Assembly (NCBI RefSeq): GCF_014202475.1
Contig: NZ_JACHGV010000004.1
Coordinates: 310,001 to 374,000, forward strand
DNA length: 64,000 bases
Direction of reading: 5' to 3'
From: Streptomyces paradoxus
Lineage (GTDB): Bacteria > Actinomycetota > Actinomycetes > Streptomycetales > Streptomycetaceae
The position numbers were made by a program, and so were the translations under genes. Numbering within the stretch: the stretch's first letter is position 1; each line of letters opens with the position of its first letter. The notes under the pieces were generated by a model. That model was not told where the DNA came from. It was given only the letters and a program-made list of their open reading frames with translations, and made no database searches. Shown piece by piece: positions 8,190 to 16,328 of this stretch.

Positions 8190-9224
8190 ATGAACAGCAC
8201 CGGAGAACTCGTCGAGGTCGTCCTGCCGGGCCGGGTGGAGCCCGAGGAGCTCCGGATCCGCCGGGGGGCCGTGCCCGTCCCCGGCCCCGGCCAGGTCGTG
8301 GTCCGGACGGAGGCGACCGGCGTCTCCTTCGCCGAGCAGCAGATGCGGCGCGGCCGCTACTACGACCAGCCGCCGTTCCCCTTCGTCCCCGGCTACGACC
8401 TCGTCGGCACGGTGCTGGCGGCCGGCGAGGGCGCCGACCCGGGCCTGACCGGAACCCGGGTGGCCGCGCTGGTGAAGGTCGGCGGCTGGGCCAGCCATGT
8501 GCTCGTGGACGCGGCGGACGTCGTACCGGTGCCCGACGGGGTCGGAGCCGCCGAGGCGGAGACCCTCGTCGTCAACGGCGTCACCGCCTGGCAGATGCTG
8601 CACCGCAAGGCCCGCGTCCGGGCCGGGCACACCGTCGTGGTGCACGGCGCGAACGGCGGCGTCGGCTCGGTCCTGGTCCAGCTCGCCCTGGCCGCGGGAG
8701 CACGGGTGATCGGCACGGCGTCCGCGCGCCACCACGACGCCCTGCGGGAACAGGGGGTCGTCCCCGTCGACTACCGCTCCGGCGATCTCGCCGCGCGCAT
8801 CCGCGCCCTCGCCCCCGGCGGCGTCGACGCAGTCTTCGACCACGTCGGCGGGCGCGGCATCACCGACTCCTGGAGCCTGATCGCCCCCGGCGGCACGCTC
8901 GTCTCCTACGGCAGCGCCTCCACCCGGGACGCCGAGGGGTCCAAGCAGTGGCCCGTCCTCAAGCTGCTCCTGAGGGTGTGGCTGTGGAACGCGCTGCCCA
9001 ACCGCCGCCGCGCCTGCTTCTACAACGTCTGGGCCGGCAAGGCCCTCGCCGGGAACCGCTTCCGGTCCCGGCTGCGCGCCGACCTCACCGAGGTGTTCGC
9101 CGCCCTCCAGCGCGGAGAGGTCACCGCCCGGATCGCCGCGCGACTGCCGCTCGCCCGCGTCGCCGAGGCCCTGCGGCTGGCCGAGTCCGGCACGGTCGCC
9201 GGGAAGGTCGTCCTCGTGCCGTAG
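8190..9224 (+). CDS. Zinc-independent medium-chain dehydrogenase (quinone oxidoreductase-like)
   Basis: The 344-residue protein belongs to the QOR branch of the MDR superfamily. The GroES-like N-terminal part includes GYDLVGTV near residue 70. The nucleotide-binding fold shows VVVHGANGGVGSVLVQLA. The zinc-binding Cys/His set of alcohol dehydrogenases is absent. Expected activity is NAD(P)H-dependent reduction of quinones or enones. The ATG at 8190 has GGAGG at 8180-8184. Expression is probably controlled by the divergent TetR repressor. Confidence 0.9.
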   Translation: MNSTGELVEVVLPGRVEPEELRIRRGAVPVPGPGQVVVRTEATGVSFAEQQMRRGRYYDQPPFPFVPGYDLVGTVLAAGEGADPGLTGTRVAALVKVGGWASHVLVDAADVVPVPDGVGAAEAETLVVNGVTAWQMLHRKARVRAGHTVVVHGANGGVGSVLVQLALAAGARVIGTASARHHDALREQGVVPVDYRSGDLAARIRALAPGGVDAVFDHVGGRGITDSWSLIAPGGTLVSYGSASTRDAEGSKQWPVLKLLLRVWLWNALPNRRRACFYNVWAGKALAGNRFRSRLRADLTEVFAALQRGEVTARIAARLPLARVAEALRLAESGTVAGKVVLVP

Positions 9225-9291
9225 CGGCGCCGCCCCTCAAGCGACCGACCGATCGGACAGCTGACCCACCCACCCCACCGGAAGGACCACC

Positions 9292-9963
9292 ATGTTCGGC
9301 AACGGCACGACGGCCGCACGCGCCCCTCGGCCCCTGACCCGTCCCCGTGTACGCGCGGCCGCGACGGCCCTCGCCCTCGCCGGTGTTCTCGCCGCCATGG
9401 CCCCCACCGCCCAGGCGGCCGCCCACGACCGCGGGACCGGCGAGTCCCGCTGCGGCGGACGCGGCGTCGACTCCCGCGCCCTCATCCGCTACGAATCCGG
9501 CATCCTGATCAAGGCGCCGCTGCGCACCATCTGGAAGCTGCAGACCGACGTGGAGCGCTGGCCCTCCTGGCAGCCGCCGGTCACCACGATGGAGCGTCTC
9601 GACCCCGGGCCGCTGAGGAAGCGCTCGCAGTTCCGCTGGACCACCCCGGCCCCCGCCACCCCCGCGACCCCGGCCACCACCCTCACGATCACCTCCACCG
9701 TGCAGCGACTGCGCGAGCGGGAGTGCGTCCTGTGGAAGGGGCCCGCGATCGGGGAGGACCTGCGCATCGACGAGGGCGTCCACCTGTGGACCTTCCGGAA
9801 GACCGAGGGCGGGGTACGCGTGCACACCGAGGAGACCTGGACCGGCGATCAGGTCGAAGCGGACGTCCGCACCGCGACCGAGGCCCTCGGGCGGGGACTC
9901 GAAGCGTGGCTGCGCGATCTGAAGGCCACCGCCGAAGCGAGCTCCGGCGGCCGTCCTCACTGA
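9292..9963 (+). CDS. Secreted SRPBCC-like protein
   Basis: The 223-residue protein starts with a clear signal peptide (Arg-rich start, LALAGVLAAMAP core, exit near AQAAAHD). The mature part has the START/Bet v1-like pattern ESGILIKAPLRTIWKLQTDVERWPSW and later HLWTFRKTEGGVRVHTEETW. Such domains bind hydrophobic ligands. Secreted versions are uncommon. It lies 67 bases after the oxidoreductase gene and may share its transcript. Its stop overlaps the convergent 91-residue gene by 7 bases. Confidence 0.75.
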   Translation: MFGNGTTAARAPRPLTRPRVRAAATALALAGVLAAMAPTAQAAAHDRGTGESRCGGRGVDSRALIRYESGILIKAPLRTIWKLQTDVERWPSWQPPVTTMERLDPGPLRKRSQFRWTTPAPATPATPATTLTITSTVQRLRERECVLWKGPAIGEDLRIDEGVHLWTFRKTEGGVRVHTEETWTGDQVEADVRTATEALGRGLEAWLRDLKATAEASSGGRPH

Positions 9964-10232
9964 GACACGAGCTTCTCGAAGAAGAACTCGTGCTTGAGGA
10001 ACGACGTCGTGTGCTCCGCCCCCGGATACGGCGGCACGAGCTGCGCCGCCTGGAAGAGCCGCCAGCCGTCCTCCAGGGCGCCGACCCCCGTCTCGTACGG
10101 GGGTTCGTCGCTGTCGCCGGTCGTCGGACGGGTCGAGGCCGTGCCGTCGTAGCGGGCCCATCCGACGACCTTGGAGTCGAGGGCGGAGGTGTCGAGGTAG
10201 AGGACGAGGACCTGCTGCCGGGTGGTGGTCAT
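9957..10232 (-). CDS. Hypothetical protein coupled to PhyH gene
   Basis: A 91-residue soluble protein (QQVLVLYLDTSALDSKVVGW early; SFLKHEFFFEKLVSQ at the end) starts at ATG 10232. Its start overlaps the dioxygenase stop as ATGA, so translation is coupled and the two probably act together. I do not recognise the family. The aromatic-rich, strongly patterned sequence supports a real gene. Confidence 0.7.
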   Translation of the reverse strand: MTTTRQQVLVLYLDTSALDSKVVGWARYDGTASTRPTTGDSDEPPYETGVGALEDGWRLFQAAQLVPPYPGAEHTTSFLKHEFFFEKLVSQ

Positions 10233-11062
10233 ACGGTGCTCCTCGGTGCGGCGTGCGCGGCGGGCCGGTTGGTGATGCGGGTGGCCCAGTGGTCGATGTC
10301 GAAGCCGGGGTCGGCGGTCAGGGAGCGCCACAGCAGGATCCGGTTGTGGATCTCCAGCCGGGCGGTGGCCTGCTCGTACCAGGGGAAGGTGCGCCGCAAC
10401 TCCTCGCGCACGGCGGGGGAGTCCACGTCCCGGGTGTCCCACAGCCGCACCTGCGGCACGGTCGGATTGAAGCGGATCTTGTACATGTGGCGGACGGTGC
10501 CGCTGTCGTTGCGCCGCCCTCCGTGCCAGATGCCGTGGTGCAGCAGGAGCACGGTCCCGGCCGGGCAGGTCAGCCGGGTCTGGCCGCGCAGGTTCTGGTA
10601 GCGGCCGGTGTCGGACTCGTTGGTGCGGCGCAGATGACTGCCCGGGACGACGAGCGTGCCGCCCATGCCGGCGGTGACCTCCTGCGGGTAGTACATGAGC
10701 TGCACGTCGAACGCGTCGGCCCGCACATCGATCAGGGCGTCGGCGTGCAACGGCTGCGCGCTGCCCTCATGGGGCAGGCGGGTGTGGACGAAGTGATGGT
10801 CGACGGCCGGGTCCGGGCCGACCAGACTCTCCAACGCGCCCGCCACGGCGGGCAGTCCGAGGAGCCGGCGGGTGAGGGAGCCCTCGGGGAAGGCCGCCGG
10901 TACGGGAGTTCCGTACGGCACGGCGGGCAGCGCCCCGGCGGCGAACACACCGAGCGCCTCCTCGTTCATCTCCCGGGGCACGACGCCGTCGAGGCGCAGG
11001 AAACCGTGGGCCGTGAACCGCGCCACCTCGGCGGAGCTCAGCAGCTGATTCGTGGTTGGCAT
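10229..11062 (-). CDS. Phytanoyl-CoA dioxygenase (PhyH) family protein
   Basis: The 277-residue Fe(II)/2-oxoglutarate oxygenase begins TNQLLSSAEVARFTAHGFL, the usual PhyH start. The iron-binding HxD is in PLHADALIDVR and the distal histidine in GIWHGGRRNDSG. An Arg later in the fold (VRHMYKIRF) fits 2-oxoglutarate binding. Its substrate is unknown; many bacterial PhyH proteins hydroxylate small secondary-metabolite or osmolyte substrates. The ATG at 11062 was preferred to upstream in-frame starts, which would run into the AraC promoter region. The AraC-type gene 70 bp away is divergent and probably regulates it. Confidence 0.85.
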   Translation of the reverse strand: MPTTNQLLSSAEVARFTAHGFLRLDGVVPREMNEEALGVFAAGALPAVPYGTPVPAAFPEGSLTRRLLGLPAVAGALESLVGPDPAVDHHFVHTRLPHEGSAQPLHADALIDVRADAFDVQLMYYPQEVTAGMGGTLVVPGSHLRRTNESDTGRYQNLRGQTRLTCPAGTVLLLHHGIWHGGRRNDSGTVRHMYKIRFNPTVPQVRLWDTRDVDSPAVREELRRTFPWYEQATARLEIHNRILLWRSLTADPGFDIDHWATRITNRPAAHAAPRSTV

Positions 11063-11132
11063 GACGCAACCGTAGAAGCGCGGGGGCGGGCTGTCGTGGG
11101 GCGTAATCGGCAACCACTGGTAATTTTCCACC

Positions 11133-11927
11133 ATGCCGACCTTCGTGGAACTGCCCCTCGAACTGCCGCCGGACCTGGTCCACGCGGGCGTGGGCGTGCA
11201 CGGCTCCGCCGGCCCGCACGAGGTCTTCCGCCTCCCGCACCTGTGGCAGCTCCACCTTTACGGCTACTCCGGCACCCTGGAGTTCGGCGGCGCGCGGCAC
11301 CCGATCCGCCCCGGGCACCTCAGCCTCGTACCGCCCGGCACCGAGGTGCACTTCCACTACGACGCCCCGCGCTGCGAGCACCTGTACGCCCACTTCCGGC
11401 TGCCGGGCGACGGGGAGCGGCGCCGGCTCCCGGCGATGCAGGACGCCGGTGCGGAGGCGGCGGTGCTGAGCGCGCTGCTGCGCCAGACGATCGCGGCGTG
11501 CGCGCAGTCCCCGGCCAGGGCCTCCGCGGAACTGTGGGCGGCGCTGTGGCGCACGACCGGCCTGGCCGAGGCCACCGAGACGCCCTCCGGGTCCCGGCAC
11601 CCGGCGTTGCGGGCGGCCATGGCCCACATCGAGGAGCACCTGGCCGACCCGCTGAGCGTGCCCGGGATCGCCCGGGCCGCCGGGGTGTCGCACACGCACC
11701 TGACCCGGTTGTTCCGCGAGGACACCGGGCACACGGTCGTCGGCTACGTCCGGCGCCGCCGCATGGAGCGCGCCCGCCACCTGCTCATCGCCTCGACGCT
11801 GGCGATCCCCGCCGTCGCGGCGACGGTCGGGATCCCCGACCTCCAGGCGTTCAACAAGACCTGCCGCAAGGAACTCGGCGCGTCACCGCGCGCGGTGCGG
11901 CAGGCCGCGGGCGCGCAGTCCTTCTGA
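11133..11927 (+). CDS. AraC-family transcriptional regulator
   Basis: The 264-residue regulator has an N-terminal cupin-like sensing domain (HLWQLHLYGYSGTLEFGG; RPGHLSLVPPGTEVHFHYD). Two helix-turn-helix units follow at the C-terminus (MAHIEEHLADPLSVPGIARA and the second ending KELGASPRAVR). It is divergent from the PhyH operon and probably activates it in response to a small molecule. The order matches common AraC/PhyH catabolic pairs. Confidence 0.88.
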   Translation: MPTFVELPLELPPDLVHAGVGVHGSAGPHEVFRLPHLWQLHLYGYSGTLEFGGARHPIRPGHLSLVPPGTEVHFHYDAPRCEHLYAHFRLPGDGERRRLPAMQDAGAEAAVLSALLRQTIAACAQSPARASAELWAALWRTTGLAEATETPSGSRHPALRAAMAHIEEHLADPLSVPGIARAAGVSHTHLTRLFREDTGHTVVGYVRRRRMERARHLLIASTLAIPAVAATVGIPDLQAFNKTCRKELGASPRAVRQAAGAQSF

Positions 11928-12437
11928 ACTCCTGTCCGATCACGGAGCGTTGGCGTGCGCTAGGATTCTTTACCGAGCTCTTACGCTCGGTTGAGCGGTG
12001 CCGCGCACAGTCGCGCCGGCCGCTCGGTTCGTCGACAGTGGCCGCCCGGCATTCCGGGCCGGCGTGAGGGGGGCGTGACATGGGGCGAGTGGTGCCTGTC
12101 CGCGTCCACAACGCCGCCCGTGACGGCGTCCCTGATACCGACCGCTCCGCGTGAGCGGTCTCCTCTCTTTCCGACGCATGGTGCGTGATGCCTACGCGTG
12201 ACGTCGAGGCCTGACGTCCGACGCCTGATGCCTGACGTCCAGGGGCGTGGCGCGTCACGCGTACTTCGGCCGCCGACGGCCGGGGCGGAGCACGCCGACG
12301 CCGCAGCACCCCGTGTCCGGCCCCGCCGCCTCGACACGAGGCCGTGCCCCGTCCCACCGCTCACCGAGCCGCACCCAAGGGCTTTCGCGCCCGCCGGCAC
12401 AGACGCCGCCGACCCGATCAACGGAGGTCAGACGCCC
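11928..12437 (+). other. Long leader before antiporter gene with two hairpins
   Basis: This 510-bp gap has no convincing gene. It holds a 7-bp hairpin ACCGAGC/GCTCGGT (11972-11991). A second hairpin GACCGCTC/GAGCGGTC with a 5-nt loop (12140-12160) runs into the pyrimidine tract TCCTCTCTTTCC, which looks like an attenuator or terminator about 280 bases before the antiporter start. Short repeats of CTGACGTC lie near 12200-12240. I found no match to the ydaO or M-box conserved cores. Confidence 0.45.
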
Positions 12438-13649
12438 GTGCACGACACCACCGCCATGCTCATCGAACTCGGGGCGATCATCCTCGCCCTGGGGCTCCTG
12501 GGACGCTTCGCCGGACGGGTGGGCTTCTCACCCATACCCCTGTACCTGCTGGCCGGACTCGCCTTCGGCCAGGGCGGCATCCTGCCGCTGCGGGCCAGTG
12601 AGGAGTTCGTCGCCACCGGCGCCGAGATAGGCGTCATACTCCTGCTGCTCCTGCTCGGCCTGGAGTACAGCGCCTCCGAACTCGTCACCACACTGAAGAC
12701 CCAATACCCCTCCGGGGCCGTGGACTTCGTCCTCAACGCCGCCCCGGGAGCGGCCATGGCGTTCCTGCTGGGCTGGGGGCCCGTCGCCGCCGTCGCCCTG
12801 GCCGGGGTCACCTGGATCTCCTCGTCCGGGGTCATCGCGAAGGTGCTCGGTGATCTGGGCCGGCTCGGCAACCGCGAGACGCCGGTGGTCCTCGGTGTGC
12901 TGGTCCTGGAGGACCTGGCCATGGCGGTCTACCTGCCGATCCTCACCGCCCTGCTGGCCGGGGTGGGGCTCGCGGGCGGCGCGGTCACCCTGCTGATCTC
13001 GCTGGGCACCGTGGGCGCCGTCCTCTACGTGGCGCTGCGGCACGGCCGCCTGGTCAGCCGCGCCGTGTCCTCGGACAGCGCCGAGATGCTCCTGCTGGCC
13101 GTCCTCGGCCTGACCCTGCTCGTCGCCGGGCTGGCGCAGCAGCTGCACGTCTCCGCGGCCGTCGGCGCGTTCCTGGTCGGCATCGCCCTGTCCGGCGAGG
13201 TCGCCGAGGGCGCCAGCAGCCTCCTCGCCCCGCTGCGGGACCTGTTCGCCGCGGTGTTCTTCGTCTTCTTCGGACTGCACACCGACCCGGCCGCCATCCC
13301 GCCCGTGCTGCTGCCCGCGCTCGCCCTGGCCGCCTTCACCACCGTCACGAAGATCGCCACGGGTTACTGGGCCGCGCGCCGCGCCGGGATCGGGTCCAGG
13401 GGCCGCTGGCGCGCCGGCGGCACGCTCGTCGCCCGCGGCGAGTTCTCCATCGTCATCGCCGGTCTCGCGGTCGGCGCCGAACCCCGCATCGGGCCGCTGG
13501 CCACCGCCTACGTCCTGATCCTGGTCATCCTCGGCCCCCTCGCCGCCCGCTGGACCGAACCCCTCGCCCGCCGCGCCACCCACCACCGCACCCACCCGGC
13601 CCCACCGACCGCCGGCTCCCCCAAGGAGACGGCCCGCGCACACGGCTGA
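12438..13649 (+). CDS. CPA2 cation:proton antiporter (Kef-type membrane subunit)
   Basis: The 403-residue protein has about 12 membrane helices and the CPA2 pattern: RVGFSPIPLYLLAGLAFGQGG after helix 1, LLLLGLEYS, and the ion-site region VAGLAQQLHVSAAVGAFLVG. It lacks the Rossmann TrkA-N domain of KefB/C, so it resembles KhtU-type K+(Na+)/H+ antiporters, but no KhtT-like partner gene is adjacent. The GTG start at 12438 has GGAGG 11 bases upstream. The unusually long leader with hairpins suggests transcript-level control. Confidence 0.88.
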   Translation: MHDTTAMLIELGAIILALGLLGRFAGRVGFSPIPLYLLAGLAFGQGGILPLRASEEFVATGAEIGVILLLLLLGLEYSASELVTTLKTQYPSGAVDFVLNAAPGAAMAFLLGWGPVAAVALAGVTWISSSGVIAKVLGDLGRLGNRETPVVLGVLVLEDLAMAVYLPILTALLAGVGLAGGAVTLLISLGTVGAVLYVALRHGRLVSRAVSSDSAEMLLLAVLGLTLLVAGLAQQLHVSAAVGAFLVGIALSGEVAEGASSLLAPLRDLFAAVFFVFFGLHTDPAAIPPVLLPALALAAFTTVTKIATGYWAARRAGIGSRGRWRAGGTLVARGEFSIVIAGLAVGAEPRIGPLATAYVLILVILGPLAARWTEPLARRATHHRTHPAPPTAGSPKETARAHG

Positions 13650-13801
13650 TCCCACCCTGTCGCCCTGGTTCGCGCCCCTGGCTGTCCGGATCGGCTGTTC
13701 CCCGGAGGAGGGCTTGGTGGGACCCTGGCGAGCACCCCGGGGACCGGCGGGGGAGACCGGGGGGAGAATTCCGTCCAGGTGGACCGGAAGGAAGCGCCAG
13801 C

Positions 13802-14245
13802 ATGATCGAGTGGAAGCCCCTGGGCACCGGAGCCAGGCCCGTTCCCCAGCCCGTGGCCACGCCGCTGGTCTGGGCCGGGGCCGGCGTCGGGGCGTTGGTG
13901 CTGGTGGCGCTCCTCAACACCGTGGTGGGGCCGGACCGGCCCGAACTGGCCCTGCCCGCACTGTCCTTGCTGGCCGCCCTGCTGGGTCTGAGCGCCCGCT
14001 TCACAGCGGCACCCGGCACGGCACTGCTGTGCTGGCTGTTCCTCAACGGCTTCGCCATACCGCCCGCGGGCACCCTCACCTGGGCGGGCCACCGCGACAC
14101 CACCTGGCTGGCCTGCCTGTTCACCGCCGCCCTCATCGGCACGGCCCTGGCCCGCCTCGTCCACGCCCGCGCCGCCTACCGCCGCATGGCCCCCGGCCAC
14201 GCCCGGTCCGACACCACGGCCGGCGACGGACTGCACGACTCCTGA
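13802..14245 (+). CDS. Small four-helix membrane protein (DUF4118-like)
   Basis: The 147-residue protein has about four membrane helices (residues 20-120). The pattern LVALLNTVVGPDRPELALPA then LLAALLGLSARF and LLCWLFLNGF resembles the DUF4118 membrane domain otherwise found in KdpD-type kinases. Here it stands alone with no kinase domain. The basic C-terminal tail is cytoplasmic. Function unknown. Confidence 0.7.
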   Translation: MIEWKPLGTGARPVPQPVATPLVWAGAGVGALVLVALLNTVVGPDRPELALPALSLLAALLGLSARFTAAPGTALLCWLFLNGFAIPPAGTLTWAGHRDTTWLACLFTAALIGTALARLVHARAAYRRMAPGHARSDTTAGDGLHDS

Positions 14246-14296
14246 CGCGGAGCCACCACCCCTTCTCGACGTCACCACCGCGAGCGGTGACGTGAT

Positions 14297-14661
14297 GTGC
14301 GCTGCGTATTTGATCGGCTCAAGGCCGGTGTCCTGGACGTCGGCTACGCCGAACTCGGACCCGCCCACGGCCCCGTGGTGATCTGCCTGCACGGCTGGCC
14401 GTACGACATCCACAGCTACGTCGACGTCGCCCCGCTGCCAGCCGGGCAGGGGTACCGCGTGATCGTCCCGTACCTGCGAGGACACGGCACGACGCGCTTC
14501 CGGTCCGCCCGGACCTTCCGCAACGCACAGCAGTCGGCGATCGCCATGGACGTCATCGCGCTGATGGACGCCCTGAAGATCGAACGGGCGGTGCTGGCCG
14601 CTTTCCCCAGGAGGCGCCGGAGGCCTTCGCGCGGGCCGTCGTCGACGCCGATCACCTCTGA
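14297..14661 (+). pseudogene. Alpha/beta hydrolase with internal deletion
   Basis: The frame opens a haloalkane/epoxide hydrolase-like protein: VGYAELGPAHGPVVICLHGW (oxyanion HGW), GYRVIVPYLRGHGTT, and FRNAQQSAIAMDVIALMDAL. Homology breaks after KIERAVLA, just before the nucleophile elbow. From 14602 a different frame reads FPQEAPEAFARAVVDADHL and stops at 14661, which is the usual C-terminal end of the same family. About 150-170 residues between the two, including the nucleophile, are gone. The gene cannot make an active enzyme. Confidence 0.8.
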
Positions 14662-14675
14662 AGCTTGCCCACGAT

Positions 14676-15254
14676 ATGGTCACCGGTCAGAATGGTGACG
14701 TGAATGTGGACCACGTCTTCGTCTGCGGAAACCCGGCGCTCGACTTCGCCGCCACGCTCCGGGCGCGCCGGTCGGCACGCTTCGAGATGTTCGTGACGCC
14801 GGACCGGCTCACCGCCTGGTACGTCGAGTCCGGCCTGGTCGACGCGGTCTCGACCGGCGAGGAGGCCGACGTCGAGCGGGCGAGGTCCGTACGGGAAGCG
14901 GTCTACCGACTGGTCACCGCCCGCCGGCTCGGGGAGGAGTACGACGGGGCCGCGCTGACCGTCGTGAACAACGCGGCCCGCACGGCACCCGCCGTACCGC
15001 AGCTCACCCCGGCGGGGCGATGGACGCAGGCGACGCCCGACGAGGCCCTCTCGATGGTGGCGCGCCACGCCGTCGAGCTCCTGAGCGGCCCGGACGTGCC
15101 CCTGCTCAAGGAGTGCGGGAACCCGGAGTGCACCCGCATCTACATCGACCGCTCACGGGGCACACGGCGGCAGTGGTGCGGGATGGACTCCTGCGGCAAC
15201 AAGATCAAGGCAGCCGCGTACCGCGCCCGCAAGAGGACCACGACGGCCCACTGA
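14676..15254 (+). CDS. CGNR zinc-finger transcriptional regulator (ABATE domain)
   Basis: The 192-residue protein has an N-terminal ABATE-type domain starting VFVCGNPALDFAATL. Its C-terminal CGNR zinc finger reads LKECGNPECTRIYIDRSRG then RRQWCGMDSCGNKIKAAAYR. The cysteine pairs bind zinc and the basic tail binds DNA. Family members often regulate adjacent stress or hydrolase genes; here the upstream neighbour is the deleted hydrolase, so the regulator may have outlived its target. Confidence 0.9.
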   Translation: MVTGQNGDVNVDHVFVCGNPALDFAATLRARRSARFEMFVTPDRLTAWYVESGLVDAVSTGEEADVERARSVREAVYRLVTARRLGEEYDGAALTVVNNAARTAPAVPQLTPAGRWTQATPDEALSMVARHAVELLSGPDVPLLKECGNPECTRIYIDRSRGTRRQWCGMDSCGNKIKAAAYRARKRTTTAH

Positions 15255-15302
15255 TCCAGCGCGCTGCCGGCCCCGCACGCCCCGCGTCGGTCCGGACGGC
15301 CG

Positions 15303-15590
15303 TCAGCCGCCCACGTACCAGCTGAATCCGCCGTTGCTGGTGGCCACGGCCAGGAGGACGAGCCACAGCACCACGTCGACGATGCCGAGGATGATGCCCG
15401 CCTTCGCCATGCCCGCGCCGTTCTTCACCGACGCCTGCCGGCGGGCGACGGCGCCGAAGACGATGGCCAGGGGACCGAGCACGATGTTGAGGAAGAACAG
15501 GCCGATGATGCCGCAGCACAGGCTCGCGATCGCCAGGCCGTTGGTGCGCGAACCGGAGGACGCGGCAGAGGAACCGCCGTAACTCGCCAT
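15303..15590 (-). CDS. DUF4190-type small membrane protein
   Basis: The 95-residue protein has two hydrophobic segments separated by a short basic loop: NGLAIASLCCGIIGLFFLNI, then GAVARRQASVKNGAGMAKAG, then the second helix. This is the DUF4190 pattern common in actinobacteria. The ATG at 15590 has GGAG 8 bases upstream. Function unknown. Confidence 0.8.
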   Translation of the reverse strand: MASYGGSSAASSGSRTNGLAIASLCCGIIGLFFLNIVLGPLAIVFGAVARRQASVKNGAGMAKAGIILGIVDVVLWLVLLAVATSNGGFSWYVGG

Positions 15591-15712
15591 GGAAAACTCC
15601 CAGTTGTCGATGGCGCGGACCGAACGGGCCGCACTCTCCTCACTTTCGACTTGTTTTGTTCGAATGCCCCTCCGGGGCGTTCCCATGACAGCCAATTCGG
15701 GGGAGCGTCTTG

Positions 15713-16309
15713 TCAGTTCTCCCGCACCAGCCCGGCGACGTGCGCGGTGACCGTGTCGAGGATGCCCGTCCAGGCCTCGTCGTCGCCCAGCACCAGGTAG
15801 TTGAGCGTCAGCCCGTCGGTCATGGCGGCCAGGTAGCGGGCCAGCACGGGAACGGGCACGCGCAGGCGCAGCCCCATGCTCTGCCGCAGCTGGTCGATGA
15901 GCTCGGTGTACGTCTCGGCGTACAGCTCGTACTGACGGCGTGCCAGGTGCTCGAAACCCGGGCGGCGCAGTGCGTACTGCGTGAGTTCGTAGGTGAGCAT
16001 GTGCTCGTCCGGGTGGGTGCGGACGTGGTCCCAGTACGCCTGGAAGCCGGCCCGGACGGTCTCCTCCAGGGTGGCCCGGGGGCGTATGGCCTCCTTCACC
16101 ACCATCACGTAGTGCCCGGTGATGGTGGTGATGACGGATTCGACGAGCTGCTGCTTGGAGTCGAAGCAGTAGTGGAAGACGCTCAGTGAGACGCCCGCTT
16201 CCGCGGCGATGGACCGGGTCGTCGTCCTGGGGACGCCGTCCCGGGCCATCGCCCTGATCGCCGCTTCGGTGAGCTGTCGCCGCCGCTCGGCGGACGGCAA
16301 CCGCGCCAT
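15713..16309 (-). CDS. TetR-family transcriptional regulator (BetI-like)
   Basis: The 198-residue repressor has the helix-turn-helix RSIAAEAGVSLSVFHYCFDS in residues 32-51 and a BetI-like C-terminal domain ending LDTVTAHVAGLVREN. It lies 19 bases downstream of the dipeptidase-like gene on the same strand, so they are probably cotranscribed and it may regulate that gene. No operator was identified. Confidence 0.88.
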   Translation of the reverse strand: MARLPSAERRRQLTEAAIRAMARDGVPRTTTRSIAAEAGVSLSVFHYCFDSKQQLVESVITTITGHYVMVVKEAIRPRATLEETVRAGFQAYWDHVRTHPDEHMLTYELTQYALRRPGFEHLARRQYELYAETYTELIDQLRQSMGLRLRVPVPVLARYLAAMTDGLTLNYLVLGDDEAWTGILDTVTAHVAGLVREN

Positions 16310-16328
16310 GGAGCCCCTCTCGTGGGTG

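Noticed and set aside
11928..12437. Possible ydaO or M-box riboswitch before the antiporter
   Set aside because: None of the conserved core segments of those classes could be found; kept only as an unclassified leader.
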